A stretch of 64,000 bases of DNA from Candidatus Eisenbacteria bacterium. Its GTDB lineage: Bacteria > Eisenbacteria > RBG-16-71-46 > JAFGJU01. The notes beneath the pieces are model-generated. The model worked only from the letters and a program-made list of their open reading frames with translations. It made no database searches and was not told the origin of the DNA. Below are positions 9,901 to 18,604 of the stretch, in pieces. Position numbers and translations under genes: made by a program. Each line of letters begins with the position of its first letter. The first letter of the stretch is position 1. The DNA is taken from contig JAPLKG010000011.1 in NCBI GenBank assembly GCA_026388185.1, positions 248,001-312,000 of the forward strand, in the 5' to 3' direction.

Positions 9901-10320
9901 TGGGAGGTTCCCTCGGCGTACTCTGACGTCTGCCGAGTGCGGGTCATCGCGTATGATCGGCTACTAAATCAAGTGCAGGACGATACTGACGGTTTCTTCA
10001 CGATTTTGCCGAGAGCCGGTGTTTCCACGCTTGCCGTCAGTGCCTATCCCAATCCGTTCGCCGGGACTGTCACATTTCGGTGTACGCTCAGACCCCCTCA
10101 CGTGCCCTGGTGCTGTGGGGAGCGCGGCAAGATAAGGGTGTGCGATGCCTCCGGCAGGCAGGTGGCGTCGCTCTCCGTGGCCGGAGAAGGTCGTACGCTG
10201 ACCGTGTCGTGGGACGGCGGAAATGAATCCTCGCGGAAGCTCGCTTCGGGGGTCTACCTGTACGAAGCGGACGTAGATGGCTTGAAGACGCACGGGAAAC
10301 TGGTGTTCCTGAAACAGTGA
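6901..10320 (+). CDS. Secreted S8 protease with beta-propeller and T9SS-type C-terminal signal
   Basis: A 1139-residue secreted subtilase. ATG 6901 follows AGGAGG with 7 nt spacing; an earlier in-frame TTG (6874) lacks such a site. A lysine-rich start and hydrophobic stretch (SCVSMFLATAFVLCGG) form the signal peptide. Triad: D230 in IVDTGVD, H305 in GHGTHVAG, S473 in GTSMAAP. From about 540 to 915 there are repeated blades of the form SGWP...DVDGDG..ELVVG...GNVHVWS, an FG-GAP-like calcium-binding beta-propeller of about seven blades. After a short Ig-like linker, the C-terminus (SAYPNPFAGTVTFR ... SGVYLYEADVDG) is the type A sorting domain of type IX secretion. It is probably a surface or exported protease. 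Its blades resemble those of the M6 protease at 23924. Confidence 0.9.
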   Translation: MTGVLPFSSGSRFKKKPLSCVSMFLATAFVLCGGVGVERCQSEPAQPTVGDLTAVVRAPSGVDAGTFAASSYVRLHTTNISSRPGVFFAKGVLVVQLAQDLEPTFDGGGRLSTTERGLDELLQARGLLRAERLFPWDCEKNAGGTCNFLRLTFPGDVDLESLMNELGQTRGVASVEPVGVHPVDYYPNDYFFSVQSIQWGLNQVLDHDVNAPEAWDVEKGDSSIVVAIVDTGVDWSHPDLGGVAPYTGGNIWTNWTEFYGAAGVDDDGNGFIDDVRGWDFVTDVVGFSGEDADTPDNDPSDFFGHGTHVAGIACALTDNTTGVASLANGCKIMPVRAGWGTDDGTGKPTGVVAMDFCASAILYAARNGARVINCSWANDNSGGLGVAVDTAIARGAIVVVSAGNDHTSSQATNYLGTRGDCFAVAATNSRDQKPYYSNYGTWVNFCAPGDTIASTYYKYSTGEHAYAYYSGTSMAAPFVSALSALVFSQDPSRTRADVLDIISSTCDPIDALNPSYSGQLGAGRIDAYAALSFGTGDWQAKTQGQVTGSPVPVEAGLETYAAVTSSDGCLYVFDSGGEAVSGWPKCGLGSSLTSPAAGDVDGDGRQELVVGTGSGNVHVWSASGSVEAGWPQSFGSAVISGPMLCDLDEDGAREIVFGCADSTVYVLSGDGSPETGWPVKLTGRASSQPCLAAMGADTASVILIPTSGSRLNALKLDGSALPGWPITVGSALLGAPSAVDLDGDGLSEVFVGDSNGTVYAIEDTGVLLAGWPRAASASLTSSLALGDVDGDRVPDAVGGTSDGRVYVWKLNGQLLSGWPVETGGSVASSPALVDLDADGKCEVVVGSDDRNLHVWSSSGTPFSGWPRSTGGAVKSSPCIWDFDEDGLLELAVGSNDTKLHFWRLAGSQAVDSLMAWQMYRHDECRSGESGFEAGASVRPYAVVFAPDGGEVLREGSRFEIVWIAYSPAGVDSVSILYSVDGGATFPDTIATGEANDESYVWEVPSAYSDVCRVRVIAYDRLLNQVQDDTDGFFTILPRAGVSTLAVSAYPNPFAGTVTFRCTLRPPHVPWCCGERGKIRVCDASGRQVASLSVAGEGRTLTVSWDGGNESSRKLASGVYLYEADVDGLKTHGKLVFLKQ

Positions 10321-10414
10321 TCCACCCGGTTGGGTCGCGGTCCAGAGTCGATAGATTGGTGGTGGCTGTAGCTCGTTGGGCGGGGGTGGCTCTTGCCGGG
10401 CACATCGAAACAAC

Positions 10415-10440
10415 AAGGGAGGGTCAACCGACCCTCCCTT
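10415..10440 (-). terminator. Hairpin terminator between convergent genes
   Basis: A perfect 11-bp stem (AAGGGAGGGTC / GACCCTCCCTT) with an AACC loop. On the - strand it is followed by GTTGTTT, so it best fits termination of the leftward lipoprotein gene. It may also stop the rightward protease transcript, although no T-run follows on that side. Confidence 0.6.
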
Positions 10441-10487
10441 CATGCCAGCCATTCGACTATGTCCAAAGGAATCTGCGGGACAACGAG

Positions 10488-10943
10488 CTATTCCAAGTAG
10501 TCGCTCTTTATGGTGTCGTCCTTACCTGCAGAAGTTGGCGATACGGTGATCGCGAGCGCCGCCGAAGGAGCACTCTCGTTGGCCGATTGGTCTACGGCCG
10601 AGATCTTGAAATAGTACGTCGCCCCCGTCGTCAACCCTTCCACCTTGTAGCTGTTTGCGGCAACCAACTGAGTGTTCAGACGCTGATAGCTTGTCTCGCG
10701 ATCGGGGCTCGGGTCGTATTCGTAGACGTAGTATCCGGCGATGTCGGCTTCCGTGTTTTTCTGCCACCTCACGCTAGCCCACCCGTCGGCAGTTCTTGGC
10801 GTGCCGAGAACCGGGGCCGCCGGGGGCACCGTGTCCGGGGTTTCGATAATGGGACTGGTTGTGTTGTCACTGCTACACCCTGTCAGTACGAAAGGTGCAA
10901 GAAGCAGAGCAAGAATGATGAGCGTGGATCGTTTCGTGAGCAT
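10488..10943 (-). CDS. Small lipoprotein with a fibronectin type III domain
   Basis: A 151-residue protein starting MLTKRSTLIILALLLAPF and ending its signal at the lipobox LTGC, so it is a predicted lipoprotein. The mature part has one fibronectin type III-like domain: DTVPPAAPVLGTPRTADG, SVRWQKNTEADIAGYYVY and TTGATYYFKISAVDQSANES. ATG 10943 is preferred over ATG 10952 because AAGGAGG lies 9 nt upstream of the former and directly abuts the latter. The function is unknown; FN3 lipoproteins usually bind other envelope proteins or polymers. It is transcribed toward the subtilase gene. Confidence 0.85.
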   Translation of the reverse strand: MLTKRSTLIILALLLAPFVLTGCSSDNTTSPIIETPDTVPPAAPVLGTPRTADGWASVRWQKNTEADIAGYYVYEYDPSPDRETSYQRLNTQLVAANSYKVEGLTTGATYYFKISAVDQSANESAPSAALAITVSPTSAGKDDTIKSDYLE

Positions 10944-11424
10944 CTGAACCATCCTCCTTGTGTTCCAAAAAACCGATCCTCAGTGCTGCTCGTCTCCAGA
11001 GCTACGTTTCTACCCGCCTGAAGCACTAGACCTCATGCAGGCTAGCCAGCGAACGGGTTTGGGAAGCCGCAAGAAGCGTACCATCGACACATTGGTGACG
11101 AGCACGCTCAGAGAGAAACGCGCATCTGATTGATATTAAAGAGGATTCGAAGAGGAGGACGGCGGAACTTGGGAATCCGCGCTCCGGTTCGGGTTCAACA
11201 TGTTGAGGCGGGCAATAGCGACTTGCATGTTTGTCTTGCAAAATGCGAGGCTTCTTGCGCCTGGTGGCCGTTTCCTGCGTCAGGCGGCAGAACCCTGACT
11301 GTCAGTAACTGCGCATTCGGAGGTCGACACGTCACGAAGGGCGTCGGTGTGCATCTTGACAGAACTTCCGTCGCGGTGCTAGCTTCTCACTCTGCCTGGA
11401 AAGAGAGAGCGCTGCGGAGACAAG
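10944..11424. other. Divergent intergenic region
   Basis: About 480 bases between the leftward lipoprotein gene and the rightward M23 gene. The only element I can support is the promoter at 11356-11385. Short frames here lack ribosome binding sites. Confidence 0.45.
11356..11385 (+). promoter_or_regulatory. Possible sigma-70 promoter for the M23 peptidase gene
   Basis: TTGACA (11356-11361), 18-base spacer, TAGCTT (11380-11385). The -35 is perfect and the -10 is weak. It lies 40 bases before the ATG at 11425. Confidence 0.45.
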
Positions 11425-13800
11425 ATGCGCTCCGATGCGAAGTATGGATCCGGACCGGGAGAAATGAACATCAGAAACTCCTTGTTGTTCAGCATGACTC
11501 TGTTCCTCGTCTGCACACCCCTTGCCGTCTATTCTGCCGAGCCGGACTCGGCCGGCAGCGGGTTTCGGTTTCCGCTGCAGCATGTGGGCGCTCTTACATC
11601 GACGTTCTCGGAGTACAGAAGCGGCCACTTTCATGCCGGGATCGATCTTTCTACGGACGGAGAGATAGGAATGCCAGTGGCTGCCGCTCGCGCGGGCTAC
11701 GTGTACAGGGTGCGCGTCTCCGGTGGCGGCTACGGAAAGGCGGTGGAACTTCTTCTGGACAACGGGATGCTCGCCTTGTACGCGCATCTGGACAGATTTT
11801 CCGGGGAGATAGAGTCCTTTGTGCACTCGAAGCAACTTGAGAGAGGAAGCTACGAGATAGACGTCTTCCCTCCGCCGTTCCAGATTCCGGTCGTCCCGGG
11901 TGAGACAATAGGCTACTCGGGCAACACCGGCTTCTCGTTCGGGCCTCATCTCCATTTCGAGCTCAGACGCGGTGACGTGGCGTTCAATCCTCTGCTGGAC
12001 GTTTTTCCCCTCGAGGAACACGTTTCTCCTACCTTCAAATTTGTGAAGCTCACTCCGTTAGAATCGGAGTCGGAGATAGACGGGAAGAGCGATCCTCGCG
12101 TGTTTTCCTTGAAACGTTCTCGCGAAGGGGAGACGTACGGAACGCCGGTCGTTCCCGAGCTGGCCGGGGCTTTTCTCGTGTCGGTTTCTGTCTTTGACCG
12201 AACGGAAAAGGCGAACAACAGGTTGTCGGTGTACGAGCTAAAGCTCTTCCTCGACGATTCGGTGCTCTTCGAGAGCAAGTTCGACGAGATAGAGTCTTCC
12301 AGATCACACGAAGTGGAACTGGTCTACGACTACGGGCTTGCAAAGAGGGGGGAGGTATACACGTTCAATCTTTGCCGATTCGAGGGAAGCAAGCTCAGAC
12401 TCCTGGAGAGACTCAAACCTGGAGCCGGAGTCGTTGACACGGGCCTTCTTGGTCTGTCCGGCTCTCATACTTTGCGCATACAGGCCGGCGATGCCCGAGG
12501 AAACGTTAGCACGGCCCTGCTGAGTTTCGTTGCCAATCGAAGGCCGTTCATCAGTTCCGTTGCACTCCGGAAGCGGGAGTCTTCGTTGCTGGTCGAGGCA
12601 GAGGTTCAGGATCCTGAGAATGACGTTCGCAGCGTGCGGATGGATTATCTAATGGGGACGCTCAACGGAACGTTCTCAACGGTCTCACTGGAAAGGGAAG
12701 AGCAGGTTGGGCGGCCTCGGGCGCCGATCCGCTTCTCCACGGAACTTCAACTTCCGTCGTCGCCGGGTCTCGAGAACTTGGGTGAGGTCGAGGGGATTTT
12801 CAGAGTCTGGGCAAAGGACGGTGAAGGCCGAATCTCAAGACCGTTCACGAGGACGTTACTGGGGCACTATGTGCCGAAGGACGTGTCCGTACACCTTGAC
12901 GTTGAGCGCAGCAAAGAGTGGGCGAAAATCCTGGCGAGGGTGTCTCCCAATTTCTTGAGGCCCAGGATCGGCGTGGTGAGCGGCGACACGTTGTGGCTTC
13001 AGGTGAGTGAGGAGTCAGAGGGGCTTTACACTGCCAACTACAAGTATCAACCGATCCTGTCGGACGCGGCCACCGCAATCTGCTTCGTCGAGGGCGAAAA
13101 CTCCGCGGCTGTCGCCGCTTCAAAGCCGCTCGCCGTGCGTACTGTCAGAAAAGGGTGGGAAGGGGACTTCTGGAGCTCGGACCTGGGGGTGGGCTTGGTT
13201 TACAAGCCGCAGACCTTCTACCAGGACACATATGTCAGCATGGAGAGGAAGGACAGGGAGTCCCTCGCCCGCGGCCTCAGGTTTGCGAGCGATATTTTTT
13301 CCATTGCACCGGTTGACGTAGTCTTTGACAAGGCGGGTACGGTAGTCATAAGATGTGACAGCGACGTGCCGGCCGCTGACAGGGTCGGTGTTTATCGGAG
13401 AACTTCTGGGAGGAATTGGAGCTACGTCGGCGCGGTCGTGGATAGCGTGAACGGAACCGTGGGGGCGAACGTGAGAGCCTTCTCTGAGTTTGCGCTGATC
13501 AAGGATGAGGCGCCTCCATCCATTTCGCTGGTGCATCCCCGCAGAGGTCGCGTGTCACGCTCGGCCACGCCTCCCACTTATGCTGTTGTCGGGGACGTTG
13601 GCTCCGGATTGGAGTGGCAAGGGATGGAGGTGTCGATAGACGGCAAGAGGGTCCTGAGCGAGTGGGATCCCAGGGTCTCTCGACTTAGCGTCGTGTATGA
13701 CGAACCGTTGACCGAAGGGGAACACACGGTGGCTTTCGAGGTCAAAGACAGGGCGGGGAACATGAGTCTGACTCAGACCCACTTCCGCGTTGCAAGGTGA
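11425..13800 (+). CDS. M23-family (LytM-type) peptidase with long C-terminal extension
   Basis: A 791-residue exported protein. The N-terminal third is a LytM/M23 zinc endopeptidase domain: H70 and D74 in FHAGID, and H175 and H177 in PHLHFELR, with LYAHLD between them. Such enzymes cut peptidoglycan peptide bridges or serve as cell-division activators. The remaining ~550 residues look like Ig-type beta domains (for example LRIQAGDARGNVSTALLSF and EGEHTVAFEVKDRAGNMS) of unknown role. A signal peptide is visible at NSLLFSMTLFLVCTPLAVYSA. ATG 11425 has GGAG 5 nt upstream; ATG 11464 is an alternative nearer the signal peptide. It ends overlapping the dnaE start by four bases (GTGA). Confidence 0.85.
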   Translation: MRSDAKYGSGPGEMNIRNSLLFSMTLFLVCTPLAVYSAEPDSAGSGFRFPLQHVGALTSTFSEYRSGHFHAGIDLSTDGEIGMPVAAARAGYVYRVRVSGGGYGKAVELLLDNGMLALYAHLDRFSGEIESFVHSKQLERGSYEIDVFPPPFQIPVVPGETIGYSGNTGFSFGPHLHFELRRGDVAFNPLLDVFPLEEHVSPTFKFVKLTPLESESEIDGKSDPRVFSLKRSREGETYGTPVVPELAGAFLVSVSVFDRTEKANNRLSVYELKLFLDDSVLFESKFDEIESSRSHEVELVYDYGLAKRGEVYTFNLCRFEGSKLRLLERLKPGAGVVDTGLLGLSGSHTLRIQAGDARGNVSTALLSFVANRRPFISSVALRKRESSLLVEAEVQDPENDVRSVRMDYLMGTLNGTFSTVSLEREEQVGRPRAPIRFSTELQLPSSPGLENLGEVEGIFRVWAKDGEGRISRPFTRTLLGHYVPKDVSVHLDVERSKEWAKILARVSPNFLRPRIGVVSGDTLWLQVSEESEGLYTANYKYQPILSDAATAICFVEGENSAAVAASKPLAVRTVRKGWEGDFWSSDLGVGLVYKPQTFYQDTYVSMERKDRESLARGLRFASDIFSIAPVDVVFDKAGTVVIRCDSDVPAADRVGVYRRTSGRNWSYVGAVVDSVNGTVGANVRAFSEFALIKDEAPPSISLVHPRRGRVSRSATPPTYAVVGDVGSGLEWQGMEVSIDGKRVLSEWDPRVSRLSVVYDEPLTEGEHTVAFEVKDRAGNMSLTQTHFRVAR

Positions 13801-16800
13801 TTTGTTTGGAACACTGCAAGTTTGTTCATCTTCATAATCACACCGAATACAGCTTGCTCGATGGGGCATGCCGAATCGGAGACCTCGTGAACGCCGCCAA
13901 GGCGTACGGAATGCCCGCTCTCGCCATCACCGATCACGGAAACATGTTTGGAGCCATAGAGTTCTACGACAAGGCAACGCGAGCAGGCATCAAGCCTCTG
14001 CTGGGCTGTGAGGTCTACGTTGCCAGGGACAGGAAGGAAAAGAACAAGGACGCGGGTTCCCGGACTCACCACCTGGTTCTTCTTGCCGCGAGCAATGAGG
14101 GCTACAGGAATCTCCTGAGTCTCGTTTCAGCGGGCTATCTCGAGGGTTTCTATTACACCCCGAGAGTCGACAGGGAAGTCCTCAGAAAATACTCGTCCGG
14201 GCTCGTGGCTCTGAGCGGGTGCCTGAGCGGGGAGGTGGCGCGTGTCGCAGCGAGCGGTAACCTGGATGCCGCTACGGCGGTGGCCGCCGAGTTTCGCGAG
14301 ATCTTTGGCGAGGGCAACTTCTACTTGGAACTGCAGAATCATGGAATGGAGGAAGAGCTCTTGGTGCTTCCAAGGCTTCTGGAGGTGAGCAAGAGAACCG
14401 GAATACGGGTCGTGGCCACGAACGATTGCCACTACCTCAAGAGAGAGGACAGCGAGGCACACGATGTTCTTCTGTGCATTCAAACCGGCAAGTCCGTGGA
14501 TGACACCGACCGTCTGCGTTTCGACACGGATCAAGTCTACTTCAAGTCGCCGCAGGAGATGATGCAGGTCTTCGCTGACATTCCTGAGGCGTGCTCCACC
14601 AGCATCGAGATTGCGGAAAAATGCAACGTCGTTCTTGAGTTTGGCAAGATGTATCTTCCTCACTTTCCGCTTCCCGACGGCTGCCCCAGCGCCGATCACT
14701 GTCTTCGTACCATGGCCGAGCAGGGTCTTCGAGAGAGATATCACGACATTACAGAAGATATCGTCCGGCGGTTTGAGTACGAGATCGACACCATCTGCAA
14801 AATGGGGTTCGCCGAGTATCTGCTCGTCGTGAGAGATTTCATTGAGAAAGCGAGGGAGATGGCAATACCCGTTGGTCCCGGCAGGGGCTCGGCCGCGGGA
14901 AGTCTGGTGTCGTACTGCCTGAAAATCACGGACATCGATCCACTCAAGTTCGGACTTCTATTCGAGAGGTTTCTGAATCCCGAGCGAATCAGCATGCCCG
15001 ACATAGACGTTGATTTTGGATACGAACGGCGGAACGAGATCATAGACTATGTGCTTGGGAAGTACGGCAAGGAGAACGTGACCCAGATAATTACGTTCGG
15101 CACCATGGCGGCGCGCGCCGTTGTAAGGGACGTGGGAAGGGCGCTGGGCGTCTCGTACGGCGAGGTTGATCGACTGGCCAAGCTCATACCCAACGAACCG
15201 AACATGACGCTGGAAAAGGCGCTGGGGACCGTTCCGGAGCTCAAGGAGCTTTCGACCTCGGACAGCACCTACGAGAAACTGATAAGGTGCGCTTCGACTC
15301 TCGAGGGACTTGCCAGACATGCTTCGACTCACGCGGCAGGCGTCCTCATTGCCCCCGGGAAGCTCACGGACTACGTGCCGCTTTTCAAGTCCGGCGAAAA
15401 CGTCGTTACCACGCAATACGACATGAAGTCTATCGAGAGAATCGGTCTCCTCAAGATGGACTTTCTGGGATTGAGGACTCTCACCGTCATTGAGAAAACC
15501 GTGGAAATGGTGAACCGAAAAGGAGAGGCCAGGCTTTCGTTGGAAAGCATTCCTCTCGACGACGAGGAGACGTTCAAGCTCTTGAGGAACGCTCAGACGG
15601 TGGGTGTCTTTCAGGTGGAGAGTTCGGGGATGAGAGACCTCTTGAGGAGGATGAAGCCAAGTTGTATCGAGGACATCATAGCCGTGAACGCGCTCCACAG
15701 ACCCGGGCCGATTCAGGGAGAGATGGTTAAGGACTTCACTCTCTGCAAGAATGGACAGAAGAAGATAACGTTCGAGCATCCTCTCCTCGAGCCGATCCTC
15801 AAGGACACTCACGGTGTCATACTCTACCAGGAGCAAGTGCTCGAGATCGCTCACAAACTTGCGGGTTTTTCCCTTGGCCAGGCCGACATTTTGAGAAGGG
15901 CCATGGGCAAGAAGATGGCCGAAGAAATGGACGCCCAGAGAAGGGCCTTCATCGGCGGTGCGAAGAAGAACGGGATAAATCGAAGAACGGCAGAACGCAT
16001 TTTCGATCTGATGGCCAACTTCGCCGGGTACGGGTTCAACAAGTCGCACAGCACCGCGTATGCCATAATTTGTTATCAAACCGCCTACCTGAAGGCCAGG
16101 TATCCTCAGGAGTTCATGGCGGCATCGCTGAGCAGCGAAATGGATAGGACGGAGCGCGTGACGATCCTGGTCGAGGAATGCCGAAGAATGGGAATCAAGG
16201 TGCTGGCTCCTGACATTTGCGAAAGCCAGGGAGAGTTCACCGTCACTCCTCTGGGGATTCGCTTCGGCTTGGGTGCGATACGCAACGTAGGTTCTGGAGC
16301 GATAAGGTCCATAGTCCAGGCGCGGGAGAGTGGAGGGAGATTCAAGAGCGCGTTTGACGTTTGCAGGCGAGTAGACCTGCGTCTGGTCAACAAGCGGGTT
16401 CTCGAGAGCCTCATATGCGCGGGGTCCTGCGACGGCCTGCCGGGTCACAGAGCGCAGCTCCTGAGCGCACTCACCAAGGCCTACGGAACCGGACAGAGAA
16501 AACAGAGGGAGAAGGTCAACGGCCAGGTTTCCTTCTTTGATTCGCGCGGCCACGAGTTCGCGGGGGAAGAACTGCCGGAGGTAAGTCCCTGGTCTCGCAG
16601 CATTCAACTCGCCAGGGAGAAGGAAATGCTCGGCTTCTATTTCTCCGACCATCCGCTTGCTCCTTTTCGAGACAGGGTGAGGAGGATCGCTTCGTTCGAA
16701 ATAGCGAAGCTCTCGGAGCTCTCGGATGGAACGAACGTGAAAGTCGTTGGAGTGGTCTCGTCGAGCAAGATGATCATCGGGAGAAACAAGAGGCCGATGG

Positions 16801-17387
16801 CGTTCATCACACTTGAAGATTTCTCCGGTTCGGTCGAGTGTCTAGTGTTCTCTGACCTCTACGAAAAGGCGAGGCGCGACATTTGCGTGGATTCGATCCT
16901 GATCGTGAAAGGGAGAACCAGCAGCAAGGAAGAGGAGATAAAGCTCATCGCTCAGGAAATTGAAGAGTTCAAGGACACTTCTGAGATCGTCGCGCCTTCG
17001 GAAGAGCTTGGGCGTGGGGGATGTCCGGCTGGGGGCCCGGGCGACGGTACTTCCTTGAAGGTGCTCGGAGAGGATGTTCCGGTTTCTCGGCAGAAACCGA
17101 GGCTGGAGATTCTGCTTCCTTCTTGCGGGATCGAGCTTGCCACGAGAGTCAAAGACGTTCTCCAGAGTTTTCCAGGTGAGTGCGAAGTCGTCCTCGTCGT
17201 GCAGGGCGACGAAAGAGCCCCTGTCAAGGTCAGAGTCCGCTCCGTGAGAGTCAGTGCGGACGACCTGCTCCTTCACGCGTTGGGGGAACTTATAGGCCCC
17301 GAAGGAGTTAAAATAGGGTGGCCGCAGAGAGAGATTTTGGATACTGCTGACACGGCGCAGTGGTCACCGCCAATCGGACAAAGGTAA
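13797..17387 (+). CDS. dnaE: DNA polymerase III subunit alpha
   Basis: The catalytic subunit of the replicative polymerase, 1196 residues, close to the usual ~1160. An N-terminal PHP domain is present with its metal-binding motifs intact (FVHLHNHTEYS, ITDHGNMFG). The polymerase active site shows PDIDVDFGYER near 401-411 and the palm sequence GPGRGSAAGSLVSYCL before it. The NKSHSTAYAIICYQTAYLK segment and a C-terminal OB fold (VVGVVSSSKM to SGSVECLVFSDLYE) follow. The start is GTG 13797, overlapping the M23 stop as GTGA. accA follows within a few bases, the same dnaE-accA adjacency as in Escherichia coli. Confidence 0.97.
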   Translation: MICLEHCKFVHLHNHTEYSLLDGACRIGDLVNAAKAYGMPALAITDHGNMFGAIEFYDKATRAGIKPLLGCEVYVARDRKEKNKDAGSRTHHLVLLAASNEGYRNLLSLVSAGYLEGFYYTPRVDREVLRKYSSGLVALSGCLSGEVARVAASGNLDAATAVAAEFREIFGEGNFYLELQNHGMEEELLVLPRLLEVSKRTGIRVVATNDCHYLKREDSEAHDVLLCIQTGKSVDDTDRLRFDTDQVYFKSPQEMMQVFADIPEACSTSIEIAEKCNVVLEFGKMYLPHFPLPDGCPSADHCLRTMAEQGLRERYHDITEDIVRRFEYEIDTICKMGFAEYLLVVRDFIEKAREMAIPVGPGRGSAAGSLVSYCLKITDIDPLKFGLLFERFLNPERISMPDIDVDFGYERRNEIIDYVLGKYGKENVTQIITFGTMAARAVVRDVGRALGVSYGEVDRLAKLIPNEPNMTLEKALGTVPELKELSTSDSTYEKLIRCASTLEGLARHASTHAAGVLIAPGKLTDYVPLFKSGENVVTTQYDMKSIERIGLLKMDFLGLRTLTVIEKTVEMVNRKGEARLSLESIPLDDEETFKLLRNAQTVGVFQVESSGMRDLLRRMKPSCIEDIIAVNALHRPGPIQGEMVKDFTLCKNGQKKITFEHPLLEPILKDTHGVILYQEQVLEIAHKLAGFSLGQADILRRAMGKKMAEEMDAQRRAFIGGAKKNGINRRTAERIFDLMANFAGYGFNKSHSTAYAIICYQTAYLKARYPQEFMAASLSSEMDRTERVTILVEECRRMGIKVLAPDICESQGEFTVTPLGIRFGLGAIRNVGSGAIRSIVQARESGGRFKSAFDVCRRVDLRLVNKRVLESLICAGSCDGLPGHRAQLLSALTKAYGTGQRKQREKVNGQVSFFDSRGHEFAGEELPEVSPWSRSIQLAREKEMLGFYFSDHPLAPFRDRVRRIASFEIAKLSELSDGTNVKVVGVVSSSKMIIGRNKRPMAFITLEDFSGSVECLVFSDLYEKARRDICVDSILIVKGRTSSKEEEIKLIAQEIEEFKDTSEIVAPSEELGRGGCPAGGPGDGTSLKVLGEDVPVSRQKPRLEILLPSCGIELATRVKDVLQSFPGECEVVLVVQGDERAPVKVRVRSVRVSADDLLLHALGELIGPEGVKIGWPQREILDTADTAQWSPPIGQR

Positions 17388-17395
17388 GTGGTTTG

Positions 17396-18361
17396 ATGGG
17401 CATAGACGGAACGTGGCTTGATTTTGAGAAGCCTATCGTAGAGTTGGAGCGACGAATACAGGACTTGAAGGACTTTGGAACCGAGGAGAACATCGAGTTT
17501 ACCGAGGAACTGGGGAGGCTGGAGCAACGCCTTACCAGACTGAAGAGCGAGATATACTCGGGTCTCTCCAGTTGGCAGAAAGTCCAGCTCGCAAGACACC
17601 CGCGCCGCCCGTACACGTTGGACTACGTCGAGGCCATGTGCTCGAGCTTCCAGGAGCTTCACGGGGACAGAAACTTCGGGGACGACAGGGCCGTGGTAGG
17701 CGGCCCGGCCGAGATCGCCGGAAGGCCCATCATGATCGTGGGGCAGCAGAAGGGGAGGAACACTAAGGAGAATATCAGCAGGAATTTCGGCATGCCTCAT
17801 CCGGAGGGCTATAGGAAGGCTCTCAGGCTCATGACGATGGCCGGCAAGTTCAGGTGTCCGATTCTGAGTCTCATAGACACCCCGGGAGCCTTTCCCGGAG
17901 TTGGTGCGGAAGAAAGGGGACAGTCGGAGGCAATCGCGCGTAACCTCAGGGAGATGGCTCTGATACCGGTGCCCATTGTCGTGGCAGTCATAGGTGAGGG
18001 AGGAAGTGGAGGTGCACTTGCCATGGCTGTGGGCGATACTGTGCTGATGATGGAGAACGCGATTTACTCAGTGATCTCACCCGAGGGTTGCGCCGCAATC
18101 CTCTGGAGCGACAGGGCGAAAGCTCCTCAGGCCGCTGAGGCGCTGCGGCTCACCGCGACGGATCTCTTCGAGATGAGCGTGGTTGACGAGCTCGTTCCGG
18201 AACCGCTTGGAGGTGCGCACAGGGATGCAGAGAAGTCGGCTGCCGCTCTTAAGGAGGCCGTGTTGCGCTGGTTGGATGATCTCTCAAAACTCTCCGTCGA
18301 CGAGCTACTGACCCGGCGAGCCTCAAAGTACCGGTCAATGGGAGTGTTCGAAAAAGAGTGA
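17396..18361 (+). CDS. accA: Acetyl-CoA carboxylase carboxyltransferase subunit alpha
   Basis: Forms, with AccD, the carboxyltransferase that moves the carboxyl group from biotin to acetyl-CoA, the first step of fatty-acid synthesis. ATG 17396 has AAGGTAAG about 7 nt upstream and gives 321 residues, matching the usual ~319; the frame also opens at GTG 17360. Family marks include WLDFEKPIVELE at the start, ARHPRRPYTLDY, FQELHGDRNFGDD, GMPHPEGYRKALRLM, IDTPGAFPGVGAEERGQ and IGEGGSGGALAM. accD is not in the window. The gene starts 8 bases after the dnaE stop. Confidence 0.96.
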   Translation: MGIDGTWLDFEKPIVELERRIQDLKDFGTEENIEFTEELGRLEQRLTRLKSEIYSGLSSWQKVQLARHPRRPYTLDYVEAMCSSFQELHGDRNFGDDRAVVGGPAEIAGRPIMIVGQQKGRNTKENISRNFGMPHPEGYRKALRLMTMAGKFRCPILSLIDTPGAFPGVGAEERGQSEAIARNLREMALIPVPIVVAVIGEGGSGGALAMAVGDTVLMMENAIYSVISPEGCAAILWSDRAKAPQAAEALRLTATDLFEMSVVDELVPEPLGGAHRDAEKSAAALKEAVLRWLDDLSKLSVDELLTRRASKYRSMGVFEKE

Positions 18362-18392
18362 GTCGAGACTAGCTGGCGAGATCGGAGGTGCC

Positions 18393-18557
18393 ATGCTCAG
18401 CGAGGAGCTTCTACGAATACTGGCGTGTCCCAAGTGCAAAGGCGACCTGGAATACGACAGGACGAACGACAAGTTGATCTGTCATGCTTGCAGGCTGCGG
18501 TATAACATTAAGGACAACATCCCGATCATGTTGATAGACGAAGCAGAGAAACTCTGA
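18393..18557 (+). CDS. Trm112/UPF0434-family zinc-ribbon protein
   Basis: A 54-residue protein starting MLSEELLRILACPKCKGDL. It has two cysteine pairs (CPKC and CHAC) and ends with the typical NIKDNIPIMLIDEAEKL. This is the Trm112/YcaR fold; eukaryotic Trm112 activates methyltransferases, while the bacterial role is less clear. GGAGG lies 4 nt before the ATG, a strong ribosome binding site. It sits in the accA transcription unit. Confidence 0.88.
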   Translation: MLSEELLRILACPKCKGDLEYDRTNDKLICHACRLRYNIKDNIPIMLIDEAEKL

Positions 18558-18604
18558 GGACCAGGCGGACTGGGATAGGGAAGGGGCAAGAACCTACTTG
18601 TTCA

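Noticed and set aside
14958-16652. 564-codon open frame on the - strand
   Set aside because: It is wholly antisense to dnaE, whose protein motifs are intact; high-GC codon use produces such mirror frames.
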